A stretch of 64,000 nucleotides of DNA. It comes from Bemisia tabaci. Its lineage: Eukaryota; Arthropoda; Insecta; Hemiptera; Aleyrodidae. The notes beneath the pieces are model-generated. The model worked only from the letters and a program-made list of their open reading frames with translations, ran no database searches and was not told the origin of the DNA. The DNA lies in the NCBI RefSeq assembly GCF_918797505.1, contig NC_092794.1:64269345-64333344 (forward strand). The letters run 5' to 3'. The translations under genes and the position numbers were made by a program. This document shows positions 55,701 to 63,701 of this stretch, one piece after another (the first letter of the stretch is position 1; each line of letters begins with the position of its first letter).

Positions 55701-58321
55701 GGCCAAAGTAGGCAGTTCCAGCAAGAAAATATGTGGAGTTACCAGTGGCGTGGCGTGAATTGCGATGTATCGATTGTTATGTAATTTAAACCTATGGTAA
55801 AGAATCGATTATTAAGGTGTTCGCTGCGAACACCCTGTTTATCGATCCTTTCCCATAGTTTTAAATGGCATATCAATCGATATATCGCAATTCACGCCAC
55901 GCCACTGGGAGTTACGCCGTTTTGTTTGAAATAACGTCAATTTTTGCGTCTCTGATGCTCAGTGGCGTTTCTTTAAAGTTGGCAACACTGTTTCCCCCCC
56001 CCCCCCCCCATTTAAATGGATCCAAAACAATCGATTATTTTGCCTCGCCAAAATTCGATACTTTTTAATTGAGTTAAACGGAGAAAAAACAGTGTTGCCG
56101 ACTCTCAGAATAGCCACTCCCTTTGCTACTGTCTTGTAATTTTCGTTTTTTATAAGCTAGAAAAATTTTGCTGTTTTAAATAAACCAGTCAATGTATTTA
56201 AATAAAACTAGGGGCTTATGGGGCTGCTTCGCAGCCCCTTATTTTGCCTGTACACTTTTCACTTTCACATGTTTTTTTTTTTTTTTATTATTTATTTTCA
56301 TTTAATTTTCTGTTTTGTCTTTGAATCGGGTCTAATTATTTCTTTGAGAGAATAAATATAACAAATGTTTTCAAAAATTGTAATTTTATTTAGTAAACTT
56401 TAAACTAAAATTTTGTTTTAATCTTCATTCAAAATTATTTTTTAGGTTTTACATTTGTTTTTAAACTAAGTTTTAAGTATCGGTTTTTTATCTTCTAAAT
56501 ACTTTACTCTGTTTTTCTTTAATTGTTGCTTCTTCTTTTTCGATTTCTGCCCTGCTTTTTTCCCAATTTTTCCTTCAACTCTTCTCTTTTTCGTTCCTCC
56601 TTTTTTCTTTTCTTCTTTTTCTTCTTCATTTTCTGCTCCCTCTTTTTCTTCTTCATTTTCTGCTCCCTTTTTATCTTCATCCAATTCTTCCGCTTTTTCT
56701 TCTTCTTGTTCCTGTTCATTTTTCTTTCCGTTTTCCGTATTTTCTGTTTCAGAAGTTTTTTCTTTTTCCAGTTTCTTCATCTTACTGTTCCACATGAATG
56801 TTGTGAGAAAGAAAAATTGGAGGTTATTGACTTGATGAGGAAAAATTGGAAATAGGAAAAAGATGGAGCCAATCACGATTTGGGGTTTGAACTGTTTATT
56901 TTTAAAATGTTTAAAAACAAAACGGAATAGACAAAGTCCAAATAGTAATTAACAGAGGAGGAAAGATTTAAATGCATTCCGGATGCGTTAAGGGGTGGGA
57001 AGGAGGGAGGGACGGACTGAGAAACTGAAAAAAGTACGTTACGTAACGGTAAATATAGGCGGTTCTACGGGGGTGCCAGTGGGTGCCGGGCACCCCCACA
57101 CAAAAATTAAGTGCAGTTACCGGAACCGTGAAAGGGGCCTTCTTCTTCCTTCACCTCTATTAATTGCTTTTTTAACCAGTATAGAATTTAATATAAAAAG
57201 GACCAAATTATACTGCTTTTAAAGATTCTGCATTCGCTCACACTGAGTAAAAATCCCAGCAATTAATTGAAAATGTTTTAAACAGAATTAATATTGATAG
57301 CCGTGTTTTACAAAGATTCTACTGTTTTTTATGGTAAGATTGTAGTTTTGATGGAAAGTTTTGCTAAAAAATTTTCTACGTTGAATGTATAGGTATTTCA
57401 GTAGAAAGAAAGGAGAGAAAAAGAGAAAGGATGGTAGGAAAGGGATAAAACTTGAGGGCCGAAACTTAGGCCTCCCCTGAGCGACCTTCCCCTTCGAGAC
57501 CGGTCTCCGACATTTTTCACCTCTGGGCACCCCCAAACATGAAGGTCTAGAACCGCCTAGTAAATATAAATAAACTTACCTATATATGGATCCTTGAACT
57601 TTAAAGCAATAAGGTCCATCACCCGGAATATCAATTCGATTTGCAGAGAAAGAGGCAAAAGCAACAGCACTATTATAATTTCTGATATGCTTTATGAAAT
57701 TTGGAGAATATAAAAATAATGATTTCAAATCGGTATTTGTCCGAATACTCGGTAAAGAAATTAAGCCATTTTGGCAGCAGTTATTAAAATGACCATTGGA
57801 CATTTCACCCTGAAAATGGCGAGCATCACAATGATGACAAATTATATTCATTGAACCGACTGAAAATTTGGTAACAAAATTTTCATCAAAGTTCTGATCA
57901 TCAATTTTATACTTCCGAAATGAAGAAATGAAACTTTGATTTTCTATACTAATAACAGAGTTAAGTTCTTGCTTCACTAAACGAACATGCGAAGAATTCT
58001 GGAAAACGCGACCATGTTTTGGAGGACGACCGCCTCGGTCATTGAAAATTTCACTCATAACAACTGTTAAATTTAAAATTAAAATTAGTAAAAATTATTA
58101 TTATTTTAACAAAATCATAACTGAAAAGTTCAATATTTAAATTAAAAAAAAATAAATCAGAAGAAAAAGGGATGAAATGAAAATGGAAATTAATAATAAA
58201 CATATTTATACACATTGAAAAGAAACAGCGTGAAAAGTTCTGAGAAAAAAAACTTGGAGGTTATTGCCTTAATGAGGAAAAATTGGCAATAGGAAAAAGA
58301 TGGAACCAATCATGAAAAACC

Positions 58322-58352
<31 letters not shown>

Positions 58353-59515
58353 CGCGGGAAAAGAAAAATGTAAGTTGATGGCAGTTGAGTGTTGGAAGTA
58401 ACCTCACTTAATGATGATTGTTGAATGAAAACAGCTGATAAAAAGACAGCAAACAGTAAAGTAAGATGCGTAGCAACAAAACTTTTCCGAAAAACAAAAA
58501 ACAAAAAACCCCCACTTCCCCTCATCCAATTTATGAGTTTTTAGGGATTTAAAAATCGGGGACGAACCCCAGAAAATAATTTATAGTTTTCCCGAAGCAT
58601 TGAGAACAACACCTTTCAAATGAACCAACGCCCCTCGCAATTAGTACAGTGGTTGATTCACAATTTCATTCTATTTTTCAAATTAAATATTAAGATTATA
58701 ACGGAAACTCAAATTCCAAGATGTAAGCACTGTTCCTGGTGTTTCTAAATCCAAAGTAAACAAAGATGTAACGGAAGGATTGAAAAAATAAATGACCCCA
58801 TTGTGTACTATTATAACACTAGAACTGGCAACGTAATTTTTCAATTTATTTTATTTATTTTTTTTTAATTAATGGGAATAAGTTCCTCCCATCGAAGTGT
58901 TCTTAAATCAACGTCTTATCCTTCAGTGAAGACCTCACACTGAAAAAGAAAGTTACGGGCTGTATGGACGTGCCGTCCGTTCCGGGCTCAGAGGCCGAAT
59001 GTCCCGGGTGCTAGAGCCGTAGCTTCGATTGTTCCGGGTGCTACGCCCGGAACTTTCGGCATCTGAGCCTGGAATGCGAACGGTATGTCTATATAGCGCG
59101 TAAGTACGGCTTCCACGGCCGGAATTATTTCTTCAGTGCATTAATGTTGCGCCCTCTTAAACTTTTTTAGGTTGCTGTGAGACTAAAAGAGTTCAACGTA
59201 TACAAGGCATCGGAAGAAGAGATGGCGCAGTTCATCGCTATCAAGGGATCAACAGTGAACGCTATCAACGCCGAGCGGCTGCAGTTCTACATCTCCGGTG
59301 TAATTTCGCCGGCCGAAGGGACGTGCGACTCGACTAAAACCGATCACGCGGTGTTGGTTGTCGGCTACGGAAGGGATCCCAAGAGCGGACTTGATTTCTG
59401 GTCACTCAAAAACAGCTGGGGCAAGGGATGGGGGGAACACGGATACGCAAAAGTGGCCAGAGGCAAGAACACTTGCGGAATCGCTGGTCATTTTGCTTCC
59501 GCCACTGTCGAATAG
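52312..59515 (+). CDS. Cathepsin L-like pseudoprotease, catalytic Cys to Asn (three exons, 363 residues)
   Basis: Exons 52312-52719, 54796-55134 and 59171-59515 join in phase 0 to 364 codons including the stop, close to the usual 330-345 residues of cathepsin L precursors. Residues 1-20 or so form a signal peptide (MHGSLLVLSLVLAAALSLC). An I29 inhibitor prodomain follows with an exact ERFNIN pattern in EEEDRFQVFKENLKTIERLN and a GNFD-like GVNDMAD. In the peptidase domain the oxyanion Gln is kept in PVKDQKSCGANWAF, but the nucleophile Cys is Asn174 (CGSCW reads CGANW; codon AAC is two changes from TGC). The His (DHAVLVVGYG, His308) and Asn (KNSWGKGWG, Asn330) remain. Peptide cleavage through a thiol is therefore not expected. 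Intact prodomain, frame and splicing suggest a functional secreted or endosomal pseudoprotease that may bind peptides or prodomains. An alternative is a recently silenced gene, but two-base changes at the key codon and no stops argue against that. Confidence 0.88.
54196..54710. mobile_element. 515-bp hairpin element in cathepsin L-like intron 1
   Basis: Arms of about 220 bases are near-perfect inverses: AATGGAGATGTTGCATGTGT to ATGCAACATCTCCATT at the ends, and CTCTCCATGCAAAGATAGGG to CCCTATCTTTGCATGGAGAG inside, with a loop of about 75 bases. It ends 85 bases before exon 2. A collapsed relative lies at 40418-40660. Confidence 0.9.
54796..55134 (+). CDS. Cathepsin L-like exon 2: mature N terminus and altered nucleophile
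   Basis: 113 codons between a GATATCCCAG acceptor and a GAG|GTTTGT donor, phase 0 both ends. GC content is much higher than in the flanking introns. It holds AIPADFDWVSSLSVTPVKDQ and CGANWAFAVVGNIE. The segment IIDCANQTVCGPGN stands where most relatives have a GCxGG motif. Confidence 0.9.
55419..55681. mobile_element. CGACGGTGTAAGTC-family MITE, copy 4 (cathepsin L-like intron 2)
   Basis: It runs from AATCGACGGTGTAAGTCGGC to GCCGACTTACACCGTTGAAA. This is the best preserved copy of the family here. Inner AACGGCAATTCCTTAAAACT and related blocks match the others. Confidence 0.8.
55743..55907. mobile_element. hAT-like 166-bp MITE with exact 8-bp duplication (intron 2)
   Basis: It runs from CAGTGGCGTGGCGTGAATTG to the inverse CAATTCACGCCACGCCACTG. 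It is flanked by exact GGAGTTAC copies at 55735-55742 and 55908-55915. Confidence 0.92.
55958..56118. mobile_element. hAT-like MITE of the second type (intron 2)
   Basis: It runs from CTCAGTGGCGTTTCTTTAAAG to AGTGTTGCCGACTCTCAGAATAGCCACT in inverse, with AAGTTGGCAACACTGTTT and AAACAGTGTTGCC pairing. A 15-base C-run interrupts the left arm. Confidence 0.6.
56220..56238 (-). terminator. Helitron 3' hairpin
   Basis: A perfect 8-base stem GGGGCTGC/GCAGCCCC with a 3-base loop lies 12 bases from the CTAG end on the minus strand. In Helitrons such a hairpin marks the end of strand transfer, not transcription. Confidence 0.6.
56466..56876 (-). other. Lys/Glu-rich open frame inside the Helitron fragment
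   Basis: A 136-codon minus frame is dominated by runs such as ENEEEKEGAENEEEKEEKKK and GQKSKKKKQQLKKN. It lies in a TTC/TCT-rich tract of the plus strand, so it may be a by-product of low complexity. It could also be a captured or second exon, because it lies downstream of the donor-like site of the Helitron exon. I do not call a gene. Confidence 0.3.
56803..56878 (+). repeat. 75-bp direct repeat, left copy
   Basis: GGAGGTTATTGACTTGATGA and AATAGGAAAAAGATGGAGCC recur at 58240-58315 in the same orientation with about 10 differences. The pair brackets the Helitron exon and the 504-bp insertion. Confidence 0.85.
57056..57559. mobile_element. 504-bp insertion with TAGGCGGTTCTA ends
   Basis: Perfect 12-base inverted ends TAGGCGGTTCTA and TAGAACCGCCTA are flanked by exact 7-base GTAAATA copies (57049-57055 and 57560-57566). 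Subterminal GGGTGCC/GGGCACCC repeats follow. It encodes no transposase, so it is a non-autonomous DNA transposon, hAT-like by style, inserted into the Helitron fragment. Confidence 0.8.
57580..58058 (-). pseudogene. Helitron replicase N-terminal exon (zinc-finger part only)
   Basis: About 160 codons from ATG at 58058. The region CHHCDARHFQGEMSNG, then CCQNGLISLP, then RNYNSAVAFASFSA and GPYCFKVQGSIY follows the pattern of Helitron Rep/helicase proteins just upstream of the Rep domain (CxxCxAxxF, CCxxGxxxLP, RxYNxxxAFAS, GPxxFxxxGxIYH). The protein stops at a GTAAGT donor-like site at 57579. The next 20 bases meet the 504-bp insertion at 57056-57559. No Rep HUH or helicase motif is found downstream, so this is a truncated remnant. 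Confidence 0.7.
58240..58315 (+). repeat. 75-bp direct repeat, right copy
   Basis: Partner of 56803-56878. It is followed by an A-run of about 29 bases at 58323-58351. Confidence 0.85.
58938..59134. mobile_element. Foldback element, GGGCTATATAGACATACCG family, copy 2 (intron 2)
   Basis: It runs from CACTGAAAAAGAAAGTTACG to the inverse GGCCGGAATTATTTCTTCAGTG. The core has TCCGGGTGCTACGCCCGGAA. It ends about 36 bases before the acceptor of exon 3, leaving only a short native pyrimidine tract. Confidence 0.75.
59171..59515 (+). CDS. Cathepsin L-like exon 3: His and Asn sites
   Basis: 114 codons plus stop after an AACTTTTTTAG acceptor. It encodes the conserved DHAVLVVGYG, DFWSLKNSWGKGWGEHGY and NTCGIAG segments in order, so the C-terminal half of the fold is intact. 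Confidence 0.92.
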   Translation, partial: VAVRLKEFNVYKASEEEMAQFIAIKGSTVNAINAERLQFYISGVISPAEGTCDSTKTDHAVLVVGYGRDPKSGLDFWSLKNSWGKGWGEHGYAKVARGKNTCGIAGHFASATVE

Positions 59516-59587
59516 GACGTTATTAAGTATAGTTACGAAAATCAAACAAGGTGTTTCGTATCTTCATTTTTCTTACCGTATTCACAT

Positions 59588-59945
59588 TGGAGAAAACAAA
59601 TCAAAACTCCGGCCGTGGAAGCCATTTTTATGGGCTATATGGACATACTGCACGTTCTGGGCTCAGAGACCGAAAGCTGCGGGTGGTAGAGCCGTAGCGT
59701 ACCCTCGACTGTTCTGTGTACAGAGGCCAAAAGTTCCGGGTGCTGGAGCCGTAGCGCACCCTCGACTGTTCTGTGTTCAGAGGCCAAAAGTTCCGAGTGC
59801 TGGAGCCGTAGCGTACCCTCGACTGTTCTGTGTACAGAGGTCGCTGTACTCGGAACTTGCCCTCTGGGCCGGCCCAGAACGGACATTAAGTCTTTACAGC
59901 CCGTAAGTATGGCTTCCCCGGCCGTAGTTTTTTTTTCTGCGTGTT
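59588..59945. mobile_element. Foldback element copy 3 with inner tandem repeat (cathepsin L-like 3' flank)
   Basis: It runs from CACATTGGAGAAAACAAATC-like bases and TATGGGCTATATGGACATAC to the inverse and CCGTAGTTTTTTTTTCTGCGTG. The centre holds three direct units of about 57 bases at 59698-59850, each with CCTCGACTGTTCTGTGT and AGAGGCCAAAAGTTCC. The 182-codon frame over this region is repeat sequence. Confidence 0.75.
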
Positions 59946-59953
59946 CCAAAGTG

Positions 59954-59959
59954 AATAAA
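59954..59959 (+). promoter_or_regulatory. Possible polyadenylation signal of the cathepsin L-like gene
   Basis: AATAAA lies 439 bases after the stop codon, just beyond the foldback element at 59588-59945. If used, the transposon would be part of the 3' untranslated region. No closer canonical signal was seen. Confidence 0.35.
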
Positions 59960-61070
59960 ATATTTAAGATATTTTTTGAGGTACAATAGATATTTTTTGA
60001 ATTTAGTAACCGTCCCCGAGATTATTTATTACAATCAAAAATGTACCTGTAGTTAACTCGCTATCGCCCTGTTTTTTTTGCACTTTTACGTACTTATTTT
60101 CTCAAATTTTCATTGGTTCGAAAAAAATATATTGTTAACTTTGGTAAATTGTTAGAGATCTTGAAGCCTGAAAGAGTTTTTTGACAATTATTCACAACAA
60201 TCCTCTCTCGATTTGAAGTCCTCTCCATGAGCTCAATTTTCGTCAACTGCAGTTTATCAATACCCTATACATTTATGCATATTTATATGAACCTCTTTAT
60301 CGCCCTCGTGCACTTTGCATATCGCTAGAAGTCGATCAATTATGTTTTCTCTCCTTCCGTCCTGCTGGTAAATTTTGCGTGCTTTGTGATTTTGTCGTGC
60401 AATCTTCATGCGATAATTTTGAACCTTGACCTGTGCAGATTTTCTTAATAAAGTAATGTGTGTTACTGAGTCAATTATATTGAAAGTTTTTCAATCAAAT
60501 ATTCAACTTTTTCTTTTTTGTGACCTGTATTTACTGTCACTATCTCGCGGTCACATGGATTTTCATCTCCGAATCAATAACAACTTATCGAAAAAGTCAT
60601 GGTCACCGAAATACCCGAGAATGTGTGTGCTGGTTCAGCACTTACGTTATTAGAGTGCGCGCGTGTAAATACTTTGAGTAATTGTAAGGCTGAAATGGTG
60701 CTGAAGTCGAGCAATAAAATGATGGCATCGCTCATCGAAAATAATAGACAGCTCGTATTGGCTTTGTTTCATGGACAATAGTGGCACACCTCGGTAGCGC
60801 GACAGTGCGGTGGCCTCTGACCTTGAATAAAATCGCTATCATGACGATAGAATTTAGAACAGAATTAACATTTATATTGGAAAGAATGAAGATATGCATT
60901 TTAGTTTAGAAGATAAACATCAACATTAAACATAACAATAATCATATCCAATCCAGTGGTGAAAATTAGCAGTTAATTGTCTGCATGCACAGCTCAAGCG
61001 TCAATGAAAAGTTAAGGTCAATCATTCCGCATTAGCTCCATCCACACAAGCCAGTGTTTACTGCACTCGT
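59960..61070. other. Gene-free stretch
   Basis: AT-rich DNA with short frames at 60426-60781 that lack known domains. No repeat family was recognised. Confidence 0.45.
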
Positions 61071-61072
61071 AT

Positions 61073-61326
61073 ACTGCTGTGCTAAGGAAAAAAGTCGTAT
61101 GAACATTCGAGCGTTGCCACATTTCCTTGGATAAAATGTTTATTTCTGAGGAAAATTATGAATATTTTTCCTGGAAATTTTCAGGAACTTCAGATCAAAA
61201 TACGAACAAAATTCTCTGAGAAATTGGCGGAAAAGTATTCAAAAATTTTCCTGAAAATTAGTGATTTGCCAGAGGGAATTCTGCAACGCCTAAAGGCTCA
61301 TACGATGTTTTTCCTTCGCACGGTAG
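61073..61326. mobile_element. GTGCTAAGGAAAAA-family foldback, copy A
   Basis: It runs from ACTGCTGTGCTAAGGAAAAA to the inverse TTTTTCCTTCGCACGGTAGG. Arms pair through GGAAAATTATGAATATTTTT and similar AT-rich stretches. Confidence 0.65.
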
Positions 61327-61340
61327 GATACGTCATATAT

Positions 61341-61594
61341 GCGACCGTGCTAAGGAAGAACACCGCTTGAGCCATCAGGCGTTGCCATATTTCCTTCGAA
61401 ACATCACGAATTCACGGAAAAATTCGATATATTTTTCTTCCGGTTTTTCACAGAATTTTATTTGAAATTTGATCTAAATTATCTGAAAATTTCAGTGAAA
61501 AATTCTCATATTTTTCCTCAAAAATAAGTATTTTATCGTTGGAAACGTGGCAACATTCAAATGTTTATACGGTGTTTTTCCTTAGCACGGCAGT
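61341..61594. mobile_element. GTGCTAAGGAAAAA-family foldback, copy B
   Basis: It runs from GACCGTGCTAAGGAAGAACA to GTGTTTTTCCTTAGCACGGC. It lies 15 bases after copy A, so the two form a tandem pair. Confidence 0.65.
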
Positions 61595-61925
61595 ATGGTG
61601 GAAATGGTAATTGTTTATTATTCTTACGGACGGCGCTTCGAGTCGTGACGCAAGAGATCTGTGCCTCGTGTGAAATCGTAGGCGTTTTCCCGCGTTGATC
61701 TTAGATGGATGAACCGATGAAAAGATTGACCAACCACCATAACGAGCTTCTCCCGTACTGATTCATTCTTCTCTTGAAGTATGTCTTAGGAACGTGAAGT
61801 CCTTGAAGTCGGAAAATGCCTTCTGTCGATAGTGCGACTTTTGTGGACTCGGGTGATCAATGACCATTCAACTGTCAAAAAGTAGCTTGAAAGTTCTCCT
61901 CCGATCATTCCATCGTGGTGAAACC

Positions 61926-62089
61926 AGAGGCGGGTCCAGCGATTTGGCAACACCGGATTCCCTCCATTTAAACCAATGTTAAATAATCGACTCTTCTCGA
62001 AACACCTGACCCCTCCAAGAATCGATATATTTCCATAAGTTTAAATGGAGAAAAACAATGTTGTCAAATTGCTGGATCCGCTTCTGACA
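61926..62089. mobile_element. Foldback MITE, GCGGGTCCAGCGATTTGGCA ends
   Basis: The ends are AGGCGGGTCCAGCGATTTGG and CAAATTGCTGGATCCGCTTCT, inverse to each other. Inner CATTTAAACC and TAAATGGAG, and AATCGA blocks, relate it to the hAT-like MITEs. Confidence 0.7.
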
Positions 62090-62364
62090 CCACCGGGTCC
62101 AAATTTTGTTGGAAGCAAACTTCTATATCTGCAAGCAGCTGCGCGGCGACTTTAATGTAAATCACCTCGGAGTGAAAAAAAATCTCAAAATACCTAAAAA
62201 AAACCTGGAAAAGTCAGCAAATTTTATTTATTCGTGAAAATTAGGAAGCTTTGCCCCCAGACCGTGAAAATTCATAAATCCGGCACCGCTGCTGGATCTT
62301 TATTTAAATTTGGGGGTTTGAAAATGTAACTTGCGGCCAACCGCAATCTATCGGACCCGGGAGT

Positions 62365-62520
62365 CAGTGGCGTGGCGTGAATTGCGATGTATCGATTGTT
62401 ATGCTATTTAAACCTATGGTAAAGAATCGATTATTGAGGTGTTCGCTGCGAACACCCTGTTTATCGATTTTTTCCATAGGTTTAAATGGCATATCAATCG
62501 ATATATCGCAAAGCACGCCA
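62365..62520. mobile_element. hAT-like 166-bp MITE, right end lost
   Basis: It is complete from CAGTGGCGTGGCGTGAATTG to AAGCACGCCA, where the last 8 or so bases of the terminus are missing. There is no detectable target duplication. Confidence 0.85.
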
Positions 62521-62842
62521 GTTTAGATGATAACTCTTAGGAGAACGGACAGTAATGTTTACATCATCCACGCTGAAATAAAGTGATGTTCAATGAGATG
62601 TGCTCAACCTTAGGTCAGTGTATTGATCTCATTGCCCGATTCCACGTTAGTAAGTAAGAGAATAAAAATATTCCAACTCTCTGCGCTATATTGGGCCCAA
62701 ATGTTGGCAACGAACTTTCATTCACCGACGGCCGCAGTTTTGTTTATCAGGGCTAATTGATAGTCGATTCATGTTTGGCACTGTTGAGAATTCATGGGTG
62801 GGTTGGACGGGTCATAAATTTAGCTTAAATAATTGCTGACAG

Positions 62843-62969
62843 CTTAAGCCAGGATATACGGGATTTTCAAATGCGTTCGGCTGCTACGACTGCAACCAAC
62901 AAAATTTCAGTCTAGGAAGACTATTAGACGAAAACAAGAGGACCATAAACTGCGGTGGGATGGAAGAAG
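62843..62969 (+). CDS. Possible exon of an unknown Cys-containing protein
   Basis: From an ATTGCTGACAG acceptor to GAAGAAG|GTAATA, 42 codons plus one base. It reads with a GFSNAFGCYDCNQQNFSLGR and TINCGGMEE flavour. Composition is exon-like compared with its AT-rich surroundings, and a stop lies just upstream of the acceptor in frame. I do not recognise the family. Partner exons would lie beyond the window or were missed. Confidence 0.4.
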
Positions 62970-63030
62970 GTAATATTTTAAACTCAAAGGCATACAAAAA
63001 AGCCACCACTTCAGGAGCGTACGAGACTTA

Positions 63031-63445
63031 TTGTTAATATCTCTCCATTATCATCCACCTCCTTTTCTCCTCTTCTTCTCTATCTTCTCCTCCTCCTCCA
63101 CCCTCCTCATTCTCCTCGTCGCTCTCCTTATATGCTTTCTCGTTTTCTGCCCCTTCTTCTTTTACTTCTTTTCCTTCCCCTCATTTGTCTTTTTCTTCGT
63201 CTCCCCTTCCTCCATATTCTCATTTCTCTCTTTCTCCTTCCACTGCTTTTTCTTCCCCCTCTTCCCCTCCTTATTCTTCTTTCTCTCTCTCCTTCTGCTT
63301 CGTCTTCTTCTCTTCTTCTTCTCCCTCTCCTTCTCCTCCCCTCTTATTCTTCTCCTCTCTCATGCTTCCACTATCTCTCCTTTAATTTCTCCGTCCTTTC
63401 CTCCTCTCCCTCTTTCTTAACCTATTTCTTCTTTCCCTTCTTCTT
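63031..63445 (+). repeat. Polypyrimidine tract (CTT/CTC)
   Basis: About 400 bases are almost pure C and T on the plus strand. Open frames here (66-141 codons of Ser, Leu, Phe, Pro) are composition artefacts. Confidence 0.9.
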
Positions 63446-63613
63446 TTTCTCTCTCTGGGGGAAAAAAATCGCGCCTGCTTGCACTAGATGTAAGCTCACA
63501 ATAATAAAGTTATTAACATTTTTTTTACTCATACGAGGAGGTTTTTTTTCTCTCTAAATTTTTTCCAAATACATATACAAAGTTTGAAAAAAATATCTTC
63601 CTTTTTTACTAAC

Positions 63614-63701
63614 CTGGAACATCGTCTTTGATACGAATTGCTTCTGTTTCTTTCGAACTTGTTTTGAACTTGGTCACCTGAAGCTCAGGAATTCCCGCCA
63701 T
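63614..63701 (-). CDS. Possible first coding exon of a minus-strand gene
   Basis: ATG at 63701 follows an in-frame stop and sits in a GCGAGATGGCG context. Twenty-nine codons (MAGIPELQVTKFKTSSKETE and onward to DDVP) run to CCAG|GTTAGT. The frame at 63714-63989 on the same strand would be leader sequence. The family is unknown, and no second exon was identified to the left. Confidence 0.3.

Larger units (their letters stand above)
56208..58573 (-). mobile_element. Helitron-type element fragment in cathepsin L-like intron 2
   Basis: On the minus strand a possible 5' end TCTGGGG lies at 58573. The 3' end has the hairpin GGGGCTGC-GAA-GCAGCCCC (56238-56220), then eight bases, then CTAG (56211-56208) followed by T, as Helitrons end. 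Inside is an exon with the Helitron N-terminal zinc-finger motif (57580-58058). Rep and helicase domains are absent, so it cannot move on its own. The 3' end is well supported; the 5' end is tentative because the base before TC is T rather than A. Confidence 0.55.

Noticed and set aside
56523..56855. 110-codon plus frame rich in Phe
   Set aside because: It is the antisense of the Lys/Glu low-complexity frame in the Helitron fragment.
59358..59906. 182-codon plus frame after the cathepsin L-like gene
   Set aside because: It starts inside exon 3 in another frame and runs through three 57-base tandem units of a foldback element.
63031..63557. 129- and 141-codon plus frames rich in Leu, Phe and Ser
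   Set aside because: A C/T-only tract yields hydrophobic frames that look like membrane proteins. No start context, domain or splice site supports them.
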